Below, piece by piece: positions 53,965 to 64,000 of a DNA stretch of 64,000 nucleotides. Positions within the stretch are counted from its first letter, which is position 1. Each line of letters opens with the position of its first letter. Below the pieces are notes generated by a model. The model searched no databases. It had not been told where the DNA came from and saw nothing but the letters and a program-made list of their open reading frames with translations. Source of the stretch: Brachypodium distachyon (Eukaryota; Streptophyta; Magnoliopsida; Poales; Poaceae); the NCBI RefSeq assembly GCF_000005505.3, contig NC_016133.3, positions 11,036,001-11,100,000 of the forward strand. Reading direction: 5' to 3'. The translations under genes were made by a program, and so were the position numbers.

Positions 53965-56900
53965 ATGGCTGATCGTTGGTGGATGTACAGTAGCCGCCGT
54001 AGTCGGACAGACCGGGATGATAATTGGATGAAAAACACGGCAGATTTTTTGGAGGTTGCATTTGCTAGAGGAGAAGAGCGTGCTTGGTGCCCTTGGAGTC
54101 GTTGCAATAACAAGACACGACACACAAAGGATGAGATGGGCAATCACTTGCTGCTGTATGGGTACACGCCAAACTATACCCAATGGGGCTAACATGGTGA
54201 GCAAGAGGATAGAGGAAGAGAGGAGGTCGTGCGAAGGTGCACGGACGACTATGATACAAGGTTCCAGGACATGCTAGATGACTTGGAGGAAGCACGCGTT
54301 CCAACGGAGGAAGAACCGGAGGCAACCTCTAAGGCCTATCTTGATATGCTGGCGGAGGCAAGCACAGATCTTCATGCTTACAGAAAGGTCAATAAGTTGG
54401 ATGCCGTTGCTAGAATAATGGCTGTGAAGACCCAATTCAACTTGAGCAGAGAATGGTTTGATGTGATGATGGCAGTTATCGGTAGTCTCCTCCCGGAAGG
54501 CCACCTTTTGCCTAAAAGCATGTACGAGGCAAACAAAATGCTTAGTGTACTTAAGTTGTCAGCTCAGTGCCTACATTCATGTAAAAATGGATGCACGGTG
54601 TTTGACAGAGAATACGCGGATGCCAAGCATTGTCCCAAGTGCAATTTCTCTAGGTATGTCGAGGTAGACCACGGGAAGGGTCTGGTGCAGTCGAAAATAC
54701 CCCGTAAAGTTCTTAGGATGCTTTCATTCTTAGAAAGAATTGGGCGGATGATGCGATCCGACGTGCCTGGCAAAGCTGTGACGCATCACAAACTGGGGAA
54801 GAAATGCACATACGACAAGGAGCATAGGCCGATGTTGACAAATCCTTTGGATGGCGAAGCATGGAAGGATTTTGATCGGAAGTATCTAGAGAAAGCCGCG
54901 GAGCCTTGGAATGTTCGAGCTGCCATCGCAACTGATGGGTTCAATCCATTTGTCATGACGAGTGCCCCATACAGCTGCTGGCCAGTGTTTGTTATTCCGC
55001 TCAATCTCCCTCCCGGAATGATAATGCAACGGAAGTACATGTTCTTGGCGCTGATAATTCCAGGACTAGAATATCCAGGGAAGAACATTAATGTGTATAT
55101 GCGGCCCCTGATGGAGGAGTTGAAAAGAGGTTGGGAGGAAGGGATCATGGTGTATGACAAAACTACCAAGACAAACTTCAGGATGCATATCTAGTTCCAG
55201 TTCTCCATTCATGACCACCCGGGGGGATCTATACTCTCCGGCAAAGGCTTGCAGGGGAAGTTCATGTGCCCACACTGCAGGACTGATTTGCAGTTCTATC
55301 GGCTCGCTCATGGTCGCAAGTATTGTTGCTTCAATCTGCACAGGCGATTCCTCCCGCCTAACCATCCGTTCAGACAAGACAAGAAGAACTTCAGGAAAGA
55401 TGTGGTCGTCGAAGAGGGGCCACCCCGTTATCGCACCGGTTCTAAGCTTCTTGCTTAGATGGACGCTCTTGTGCCCGACCCGACACAACCTGACAAGTTC
55501 CTAGGGTATGGTGATACACACAACTGGACTCACAAGTTATGCTTCTGGCGGCTAGACGATCTTCCGCCGGCTTTGTGCTAAAGAACTATCCCCCCCCTTG
55601 CTAGAAGAAATGGAAAAACAATCCCCCGTGTTGCTCTGCAAGCTAGAGAGGATCTTTCCGCCGGGCAAGTTCATGACAATGCAACATCTAATTATCCACC
55701 TCCCGTATGAGGCACGGATGTGGGGCCCAGTGCAGCATCGTTGGATCTATGCCGTCGAGACTTATGAAGACCCTTCGAGCTAAAGTAAAAAACAAAGCTA
55801 AAGTTGAAGCATGCATATGGGAGGCAAGCCGTCTCGAGGAAGTGTCAAATGCAACGACGAGTTACTATAGCTCCGATATTGCCACGTTGCATAATCCAGT
55901 CTCCCGCTACAATCTTGGCAACCGTGAAGATGAGTCCAAGCTGAGCCTATTCAGAGGGCACCTTGGAACTTCTAAAGCCGAGAAAACAGTCATCCTGTCC
56001 TACCAAGAGTGGCGATCGCTTACGTTCTATATCTTGAACAACCTCGACGAAGTCCAGCCGTACATCAAGTAAGTGCCCAGTAAATAATTCCTCTTTGCAA
56101 TTGATCACAAGTTTGTCTCTAACTCATCTTATTCTGATTGCGTCAGCACATTCACTCAACTGAACTGGAAGCGAACAAGAAAACCCGATCCTCTAGAACA
56201 TGATGCCCTTCTTAGAGATGGTCCAAATGGCCCCGGATCCGGTTTCATTGAGTGGTTCCAAAATCAAGTACTTTCTTTCTTAGCTCCTAGTTGTTTCAAC
56301 ACCTAGAGGCCTTGCATGCGACTAACACATGATGCTTTTCTACTTAAACCTGTAGGCTAACAACGATGCGTCTATGAGCTCCCAATTGAAACAAATTGCC
56401 AATGGTTTTGATGTCTAGGTCGGTTCATTCAAATCCTACGACGTCAATGGATATCGATTCTATACAACAGGGTATGAGCTCAGTCGGCCCAATCGAACCT
56501 CAACAAATTCCGGGGTGTTCCTAGAATGCGGTGGAGATGACTTCTACGGAAGGGTTGAGGAGATATACGAACTAGAATACCACGGGCCAAAACCTCCAAA
56601 CGTCGTTGTATTCAAATGCTGTTGGATCGATCCGAAACACGTTAACAAGGATGACACAATTGGCCTAGTCGAAGTTAAACGAGACAATGTCTTCGAATAC
56701 GAGGATGTATATATTGTGGCTCAACAAGCCACACAAGTTTATTTCCTCCTATACCCGTGCACTAAAGTGGCTCGCCTTCAGGGTTTGGATGTCGTGTACC
56801 ACGTGCAGCCACATGGTAAACTACCAGAACCTAACGGCCAAGATTATCTTCCGCAACGAGAGCCTGGTGACCAGAACGAATTTTTCCAAGAAGCTGACGG

Positions 56901-59900
56901 GGACACAAGTGAAGCGATCCTCCCCCTTACCAGGGTTCGATCTCTATGCTTTCTTGTGCTAGTCCCTGGATCGACTCACTAGCACACACAGTTCAAGATG
57001 TAATACCAAGATACAAAGGTCAAAAGTACTTTATTACATCGTATCATCCAGAACTTAAATTGTGCTTACAAACTTGCATGACCTCCTAGGCCAGCATAAA
57101 CAAATAATGTTCAAAACCATGATAACAATGTATCATGAAGCTGCAGTGGAAAGGTAGAGTAAAAGGGCCTCATCTACTCCCAGAGGAGAGAGCATGTTGG
57201 AATGTAAGTACATGACCCATGACAAAACGACGAACCTCACTCATCGTCGGATCCACCTGCATTGTTAATTGCAGCCACTACGTGGTCAATACATTTGAAT
57301 GTATTGGCAAGCTCACTAGAGTTATAAAGGACCTACCAAGTACATGCATAGTTTGGCTAAGTGGGGTTTGGCTATTTTGCATAAAAGCATCATTATTCAA
57401 ATCCTATCATTTTTAGACAAATAATTTTGAATTCTATTGGACACGGGGTAGAAACACCCATGCTCCTATTAACCTAGGCACATTGAGTAGAAACATCAAT
57501 GCTCCTACCCAGTACAATCCATTCGTTTTATTAGGAAATTGGAATGAGTGAGACTTTCCTTACAGCTCCAATATCCAGTTGCTCATAATTGTCCGTAACC
57601 GGGGACACGACTAAGTACTTAGTTTGACACTCTCGAGAGGTGGTACACTTTACCCACAAGAATTCGACGTGTTAATCCCTTGCTGTCCTCCGGGTGGAGT
57701 AGCAACGGCATCGACTTCAAGAATTTTCAGAACATGTTCACCCAAACCACCTGAGGGACCCGCGCTCCCACCTACACAACTACCTCAGTACAATCCCTCG
57801 GATCTGGGTAAACATTTCTTACTCCATCCAGGCAGAGCCCATATTACCATGTGGTTGTACTGGAAGCTACTAAACAGGAAACTAGTCCAGCCTCTGGTTA
57901 TCCCAGGTGGCATCCCACATTGTGACGAAGGCGCTCCCCGAATCCACGGGAGAGACGTCCATGGACGATCCATCTCCGAATCCACGGAGACTCGACTCAG
58001 AGGGACCCATAGAAATGTACCTAACGTCACGACATCCGAATACTCAAAGCAGCCCACCCAGGACGGTTCATTGAATTACTTGTTTTGCCATACACTAGGA
58101 AAACTATATTTGTAATTCAATAGTATCACATTGTAATAATACCACCCTCGTATATTATCATAGCATAGCATTTTACTACTACGATGGCAATTGGTGGTGA
58201 AGTCATGGCAAAAGTATCCTATACTACTAGGACAGATCATAACTAGCATAGATACAATAATAATCCTGACAATGCAACTAATAAAATCTAGTGCACAATA
58301 AAATAATGGGTAAATGATCAAAGTGAACTTGCCTTGATAGAAGTTGGTATTCAGACACTCTTCACAGTCACACAGTTCGCTCTCCGAGAAAACTATACAA
58401 TCAAGCAAACATACACATACATAAAACACACCATACAAGCAAAGAATATGTATGCTATGATGCAATGCAAATCATGTGACGTGAGCTTTGTTTATTTTAT
58501 TTGGGTGATCTACTGAACCAGAGAATAAAAAAAATTAAGCATATGCAATTAGGGTTTTAAACGAAAAGCAAAAGCTAGGGTTTAAACCCTAAAATGAGAT
58601 TTTATTTGCATCTGCAGAATAATTTAATTCAAAATATTTATTTATCTGTCCCATTGGACAGAGGACAATAAAACAAAATTTTGGGCACTGGTTTCATTCA
58701 AAAAGGACTTCTAGATAATTAGTTATGATTTAAATGGTATAAAACCCTAATCTGTAATTTGAATGTGATTCAAATATTTAAATTTGAATTTGGACAAAGC
58801 CAAAAGATTCTACACTTCCTAAGGATTCCAAAAGGTGTGGATCACTAAATTTTGCCAAACAGATTTAAAGTTGTGATCATTTGAAGTTACAGGGGCCTAT
58901 CTGCAAAAATGCCTTTTATTAATCCGGGGAAATAAAATCACATTTTTATTTTATAACTCGGGTGCCATGTGGCGCATTCCTATTCGTTGGTACCAGTTCG
59001 GTTTAAGTGAATAAGGACGATCTAATCTACACCGTTGGAGATGGATGGACGGACGAGATCGATCGGGGAAAGCTCACCGGCGGGTTAGGGTTCCGGCAAC
59101 AGAAACCGGCGGCGGCACGGCTCGGGCGTGGAGGCGGGCGGCGTTCGGGTGGACCTCGGGCGTCGGGTAGGACACGGGGAGGCGCGGCGCGGCACGGCGG
59201 TGACGGGGGCGTGGTCGGTGGCGCTCGGGGACGGCGGGGTTGGCGCCTAGGACGAGACGGGCGGGCGGCGCGGCACGGCGGACGGCGGCGCGTGCACGGG
59301 CGGTCGTCGGCGGGGAGCTGCAGCGCACGGGAGTGAAGATGGCGCGCGTCAAACGAAGCGCAAGGGGAAGATGCTCCAGAAATTTGTGAGCTCGAGCGGT
59401 AATGCTCACCGGCAAGGTCGGGACGGCGCGGTGAACGGCGGCGGCGGCGAAGCTTTTCGGCGAGGAATCGGGGCAGCCTGGCGGCGTGATAGCGAGGGGG
59501 AGCAGAGGGAAAACGAGGAGGGGGCCGTGGTGCTTATAAGGACGCGCTCGGCTGTGAAAATGGAAGGCCGGAGGAGCGGATCCCGGTGAAGGCGCGCGGC
59601 GGTCACGCGCGGGGACGGCGGCGCGATTTCGGGCGCTTGCCCGAGGTAGGGGACGACCCCGACAGGTGGGCCCCACCTGTCGGGGGCTCGGGCACGCGTG
59701 CGCGGGCGGCTGGGCCAGCGGGGCGGCGCGCGCGCGGTCGGGCGCGGTTGGACTGGGCCGGTTCGGCCCAAAATGGCCGGGCCGGTCCATTTGCTCCCCT
59801 TTTTTTTTCCTTTACCCTTTTCTTTTTTCTGTTTTTCTCATTTCTTTGATATCTTTTGAGTTTGAACTCCAAATTGGTCCAAATAAATTCCAGAAAATTT

Positions 59901-60463
59901 GTAAAATCATGTTCTACCAAGATACAACTTTTGGAAGTAGTTTCTCTTCAAAATAAAATATGTAAAAATACATTTGCCCTATAAATGCTTTAGGGCCATA
60001 TAACTATTTAAATAAAATACTTTTTCAACTCCAAATAATTAACCAAAAATTATGGGATAGCGTATATATGCATTAAACCCTTTTTATACATCAACCCTAT
60101 TGGTTTGAAAATCCAAAGGTTACAGGGATGTAAACAAAATCTCTTAAAGCCTTTTGTGATTCAAAATTTGAATTCAAATATGCAATTGTGGCATGATGCT
60201 TATGAATGCAATGCACATGTAAAAGTTTGAAATTTTGGGATGTTACAACAAGTGCTTTCGTGGTACGGTATACTAATTCTCCGGGCATGAAAGTACACAA
60301 TGATGGTGAAGGTGACGAGGTTTATGGTGATGGTGACGACGACGATGATGAGGAATAGGCCAATGTTGATAGTGACGTTGATAGTGACGTTGAGAGTGAT
60401 CTTGATGCGGCTCTTCTAGTTGATCCTGATGACAAAGATTACAATCCACATGCCCATACTTAG
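53965..60463 (+). pseudogene. CACTA-2 TNP2-type transposase, broken and split by a solo LTR
   Basis: The ATG at 53965 opens a transposase-associated N-terminal domain (RWMYSS-like, CPWSRCNNK, HLLLYGYTPNY). The TNP2 region follows (WFDVMMAVIGSLLPEGHLLP, HCPKCNFSRY, SYCWPVFVIPLNLPPGM-like, GKFMCPHC). A deletion near 55575 joins CFWRL directly to LCAKELS, removing the central ~170 residues. Then DUF4218-like (FPPGKFMTMQHLIIHLPYEA, MWGPVQHRW), introns 56069-56146 and 56268-56355, and DUF4216-like (GYRFYTTGYELSRPN, VVVFKCCWIDP). The acidic tail resumes after the LTR (60253-60463). In-frame stops: 54190, 55192 (Trp), 55456, 56416 (Trp), 60356; frameshift near 55763. Confidence 0.85.
56910..60247 (-). 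mobile_element. Solo LTR (family A, 3338 bp), reverse, with perfect target duplication ACAAG
   Basis: It runs from TGAAGCGATCC (56910) to GGGATGTTACA (60247) and is flanked by ACAAG at 56905-56909 and 60248-60252. It is the only full-length LTR of this family in the window and retains the 57655-58440 segment lost from both Chr-1 LTRs. It contains the GC-rich core (59080-59790, reversed) and the reversed TATA candidate near 59534. It interrupts the transposase tail within Asp-Thr-Ser codons; the frame continues correctly on the far side once one ACAAG is discounted. Confidence 0.95.
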
Positions 60464-60814
60464 TTGTTTCATTTGTTTAGATCAAGTTGTAATCCGTCAT
60501 ACTTAATTAGTTAGTTCATTGAATCCCAACTTTACTGTATTGTACATCAACTTGTTTCATTTGTTTACATCAAGTTGTTGTTTCATTTATTTATATTTAG
60601 TTGGTGTTTCTTTTATTTACATCAAGATGTTGTTTCATTTGTTTACATATACTTGTATAATCCGTCCTACTTAATTAGTTAGTTCGTTGAATCTCAACTT
60701 TACTGTATTGTATATCAAGTTGTTTCATTTGTTTACATCAAGTTGTTGTTTCATTTGTTTACATCTACTTGTATAATCCGTACTAACTTGTTCACTTTTC
60801 CTCATGGCAGGTGA
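60464..60814. repeat. Spacer between the CACTA-2 genes with imperfect direct repeats
   Basis: AT-rich. Two long units (about 60472-60655 and 60655-60790) share TAATCCGTC-TACTTAATTAGTTAGTTC, AACTTTACTGTATTGTA and repeated TTGTTTCATTTGTTTACATCAAGTTG. It would hold the 3' end of the transposase transcript and the start of the next; TTTTCCTCATGGCAG at 60810 looks like a splice acceptor just before the second gene. No coding potential. Confidence 0.6.
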
Positions 60815-60821
60815 TTGAACC

Positions 60822-63205
60822 ATGGTGGGCGGGCATAGTACCTCTCAGAGGCGTATCGAAGAGCTATACCCTTCGCCTAAAGTGAAGGCCAAACCCCCGA
60901 AGAAAACCGTTGCACGTAAAGCAAATGGCAAAGCCAGGAGGGAGCCCTCTCCCTCGCTGCCACCACTCGATGTTGATCCACTGTACGATCCTGAGGATGA
61001 TAGGGAGGAGGAGATTCAGGAGGAGGTGAGGGAGATGGAGATGGGGGCAGGGGACTTTGGCGATGATGAGCTGCAGGATCACTCTGTTGGTACCTCCGTG
61101 GGAGCCTTGGCGGGGGCTGCCTCCAGCTCTGGTACAGACAAAGTGTACCAGCGTGGTCCTACCCGTCTCCCCACCAAGCGGCCCTCTTGTGAAGTTGAGA
61201 AGCCGGTCATTCGTCCAGCAGCCAAGATGTACCTTTCTTGACCCTAGAATTCACTTTACATCAAATTGTTGTTTCATTTATTAACTGCAATTGACTTGTC
61301 TTATCCTTGTGCAGGGGCTGGGTGCTTGTTGCACATGGGTGTTTTACGATGCAACCCAAGACTTTGCTTGGGGTCCTCCTCAAGGACCACTTCCCTGGCT
61401 TGGTTCCTGTTGAAGGAAAGGAGGAGCCAGAGGTAGCCCGGACATGGGCACACTACATGGCCCAACCGGACTTTCAAGATAGAGAGAATCTAGTGTATGC
61501 GAACCAAGCCGAGCGGGTGAAGGGCGAATTTTGGGTAAGTCGCTTTCACACAATTTATACATTATTCAAAACAGAAGTAATGCAAAATATATAACTCATG
61601 AATGGATCCGTTCTGTCTAATTGCAGCGGTTCTTCAAGCTGGCGAAAGGCTATGATGGTGCAGCAATTGAACGGCACTTCGAGGCAAGTGTGAAGAAGTC
61701 ATTGTCCGAGATTTTCTATCACGCATGTGTCTACGCCGTGAGGAGGTTCTATGCCGAAGTGAAGAAAGAGAGATTGGAGAAGGCACAATGTATCGTGACG
61801 CATCTCGAGCACGAACAGTACATGCAGGTAAAGTAAAACACAGTGCATTTCCTTGCTTAATAAGGGCTAACGCTTAACTTCTTCGTGTTTGGGCTTGTAC
61901 TTGTTCATTTAGGTTCCTCCGCACTGGTGCATCTCGCACATAAATGCCTGGAAGGCGCTGGTGGACTCGTGGTGCAGCCCGGAGTACGTGGAGACTCATG
62001 GGCTCCTTAGGGAGAGGAGGTTGGCCAACCCAACGGAATGCACCATCAAGGGAGCGTGAACCTACAGGGCTACATCAACAACTATGTATGTGTTTCTCTC
62101 CAAAAAGATCTTCATGTGCGAGCCTCACCCCTAACTATCTTGTTGTTACTTGTTGTTTCAGGCAAAGGCTCATCCGGATAAAGAACGCCTCACCAGTTTC
62201 ATGGCCGTTGACTGCGCCCTCAGGGGAAAGGCGAGCACCGTGTCGGAGTACAGTGCGAACGCCCCGCTCGAATCCTACGATACCTCGGTTGACCATGCCA
62301 AGATCACAGGCTACGTGGAAGTGTTTGAGGAGGTGCACGGCCCCGGGGTTGATCCTAGCCAGCACGACCTGGATGTGGAAGTGGTCGTGAGGGCGGGAGG
62401 AGGCAAGAAGCACGGTAGGCTGGTCTTCGGGAACGGAACCATTGATCCGAGCACCGCTCCCAGCCTACCTCACCTGAAGGCTACTTCCACGAGCTCGAGT
62501 GCTAGTATACGCAGTCGTCCAGGTGCACGACAGTTCTCACAGCAGGTTAGTTGTTCTTCATTCACCATCTCATGTCTTTTTGCATTTCATTGTAACGACA
62601 ATGATCTTGTAATGGCATTGCAGGAGGTGGCGGGTATGGTGGAGTAGGTAAGGGCGCAGATGAACGAGGAGGTGCAGGCTCAGGTGTAGACTCAGATGGA
62701 GGCTCAGAGGCAGTCTCAGGAGGCTCAGATCTAGGCTCAGGTCCAGGCTCAGATGCAGGCTCAGATTGCTCAGATGTAGGCTCAGATGCAGGCCGCACTG
62801 AGGGCTCAGTACGACCACCTTAGGGTATGTTTACCGCACATAATAGCCAAGAAAGCGTGGTATTAGTTTCGTAAATGCAACTCTTTGTCTTTTCAATATG
62901 CAGCTGTACCTCGCCGCCACCTCTCAAGAGGCGCCTACGGCACCACCGACGTTGGACTTGACGTTTGTCAATCTCCAGATTGAGCATTGCTCCACAGCCT
63001 TCTCCACAAACTCCGGTGAGTTCACTCGAAACATTTCAAGCTCCATTCATGACTTTTCTTGCTTTCGTTGAGGGTTGGGGTCAATGCCTAATCATCTGTG
63101 CAACAACATCAATCCGGCCATGGCTCGAACGACCCTTCTTCACACGCAAGCCTTGCTGAAGGCAACCCTCTTGGCCAGTCACCTGCTCCTGGGCACTGAC
63201 TCGGG
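60822..63205 (+). pseudogene. CACTA-2 second gene, plant transposase Ptta/En/Spm-like, multi-exon, broken
   Basis: Predicted exons: 60822-61228, 61315-61534, 61627-61827, 61913-62085, 62162-62545, 62624-62824, 62904-63015, and possibly 63073-63205; all introns except the last are GT-AG with T-rich acceptors. The N-terminus is Lys/Pro-rich and then acidic. The middle carries the family region (WVLVAHGCFTMQPKTLLGVL, AIERHFEASVKKSLSEIFYH, HHQGSVNLQGYINN, HPDKERLTSFMAVDC). A Gln/Ala-rich repeat (AQMQAQIAQM) follows. A one-base frameshift near 62030 separates the two conserved parts of exon 4. Exon 6 has TAGs at 62645, 62687, 62732 and 62777, the last three in a repeat where neighbouring units have CAG. 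Related proteins (TNPA-like) bind subterminal repeats. Confidence 0.75.
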
Positions 63206-63312
63206 TAAGTTGCCACAAACTTGTCTCATCTTGAGGTCCGTTGTTTTGAAAACTTACTTCTTGTCTCCACACGTAGAACTGCATAACCTAGCATCACATA
63301 GTGACATAGATC

Positions 63313-64000
63313 CCATTTTAGAGCAAAGAAAGCTCACTTGGCTCCAAAATGGTGCCTTGGTGGCATTTTTTGGCATTTGGCTCATTTATGCCACCAGGGC
63401 ACCATTTTGGAGCCAAATGAGCCATATTGGCTCCAAAATGGTGCCTTGGTGGCATTTTTGGGCATTTGGGTCATTTATGCCATCAGGGCACCATTTTGGT
63501 ATTGGCTCCAAAATGGTACCTTGGTATCATTTAGACCATTTAGGTGTCATTTGGCTCCAAAATGGTGCCTTGGCGCCATTTTTGGGCCATTTGGCTCCAA
63601 AATGGTGCAGTCACCATTTTGGAGCCAAATGAGCCATGTTGGCTCCAAAATGGAGGCATGGTGGCATAATGGAGCGAAATGACTCGTTTTGTAGCCAAAA
63701 TGATACCTTGGTGGCATTTTTGGGCCATTTGGCACATCTATGCGACCAAGGCATCCTCTTTGAGCCAAATGAGCCATATTCGCTCCAAAATGGTGTCATC
63801 GTGCCATTTTAGAGCATTTAAGGGTCATCTGGCTCCAAAATGGTGCCTTAGTGCCATTTTTTTAGCCCAATGAGCCATATTGGCTCAAAAATGGTTCCAT
63901 GGTGGCATAATGTAGCCAAATGGCTCGTTTTCGAGCCAAGATAGTGCATTGTTAGCATTTTTGGACCATTTGGCTCATTTATGCGACCATGGCACTGTCT
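63313..64000. repeat. Palindromic tandem repeats (GGCTCCAAAATGGTGCC), running off the window
   Basis: TTGGCTCCAAAATGGTGCC followed by TTGGTGGCATTTTTGGGCATTTGGCTCA recurs at least eight times, alternating with the reverse complement GGCACCATTTTGGAGCCAA, so neighbouring units can form hairpins. Spacing is about 60-130 bp and irregular. It has no similarity to the GCCGGCGGC repeats of the left arm. It may be an internal or right subterminal array of CACTA-2, or a separate repeat inserted there. Open frames through it (WLQNGALVAFF-like) only reflect the repeat. Confidence 0.8.

Larger units (their letters stand above)
38089..64000 (+). mobile_element. CACTA-2: large CACTA (En/Spm) transposon, right end outside the window
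   Basis: It starts CACTACCGGAAAACATTG at 38089. Its left arm has GCCGGCGGC subterminal repeats (38100-38690) and a ~335-bp tandem array (39028-40283, resuming at 52083). GCCGGCGGC motifs reappear at 52368-52470, just upstream of a spliced leader, a TNP2-type transposase gene (53965-60463) and a second multi-exon gene (60822-63205). A palindromic repeat array runs from 63313 to the window edge. Chr-1, a mini-CACTA and a solo LTR are inserted in it. The matching right TIR (..TTTTCCGGTAGTG) is not in the window. Without insertions the visible part is about 11 kb. Confidence 0.8.

Noticed and set aside
60304..60462. Possible separate small Asp-rich protein after the solo LTR
   Set aside because: The frame continues the transposase reading frame across the LTR insertion once one target duplication is removed, so it is the transposase tail.
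63075..63873. Several overlapping open frames in the terminal repeat array (WLQNGALVAFF-like repeats)
   Set aside because: All frames simply translate the palindromic DNA repeat, on both strands, with no protein features.

Overview
The window reads as nuclear DNA from a plant, most likely a grass (Poaceae). The evidence is the transposon content: Ty3/gypsy elements of the Tat clade (dual RNase H, extra gene on the opposite strand after pol), Ty3/gypsy chromoviruses with a C-terminal chromodomain and very long LTRs, and CACTA (En/Spm) DNA transposons with plant-type introns. GC-rich coding sequence alternates with AT-rich spacers, as is common in grasses. I found no host gene, tRNA, rRNA, CRISPR array or bacterial operon. 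The whole window can be explained as transposons nested inside transposons, nearly all broken.

Layout, left to right. 1-2622: two nested reverse-oriented chromovirus LTR pieces. 2623-6674: internal part of a Tat element (Tat-1: second RNase H and integrase forward, accessory antisense gene on the minus strand). 6675-10005: head-to-head and nested LTR fragments. 10006-19616: the best preserved Tat element (Tat-2), with 5' LTR, gag-protease, RT-RNaseH-aRNaseH-integrase, an antisense gene and a truncated 3' LTR. 19617-22625 and 36867-37112: a reverse-oriented chromovirus (Chr-5) whose reverse transcriptase is split by Tat-3 (22626-36866), with a perfect 5-bp target duplication ATCTT. Tat-3 carries an inverted, deleted Tat copy (Tat-4, 24088-32985) in its middle. 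37113-38088: ends of two CACTA elements, one with a Ulp1-like protease fragment. 38089 to the window end: a large CACTA element (CACTA-2). Its left arm holds GCCGGCGGC subterminal repeats and a ~335-bp tandem array; a chromovirus (Chr-1, 40284-51701) and a mini-CACTA (51700-52082) interrupt that array. Then come the spliced leader with a long hairpin, the TNP2 transposase gene interrupted by a 3.3-kb solo LTR with a perfect ACAAG duplication, a second multi-exon gene (En/Spm Ptta-like), and an unfinished palindromic repeat array.

How the parts relate. Each retroelement carries what a copy-and-paste cycle needs (gag, protease, RT/RNase H, integrase), but every copy here has stops, frameshifts, deletions or altered catalytic residues. 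CACTA-2 carries the usual pair of genes (TNP2-type transposase and a second DNA-binding-type protein), but the transposase core is deleted. A recurrent lesion is TAG where a sister copy in this window has CAG, or TAG/TGA where TGG is expected, the pattern expected from long-term cytosine methylation and deamination. The clearest relative ages come from nesting: Chr-5 is older than Tat-3, and CACTA-2 is older than both Chr-1 and the solo LTR.
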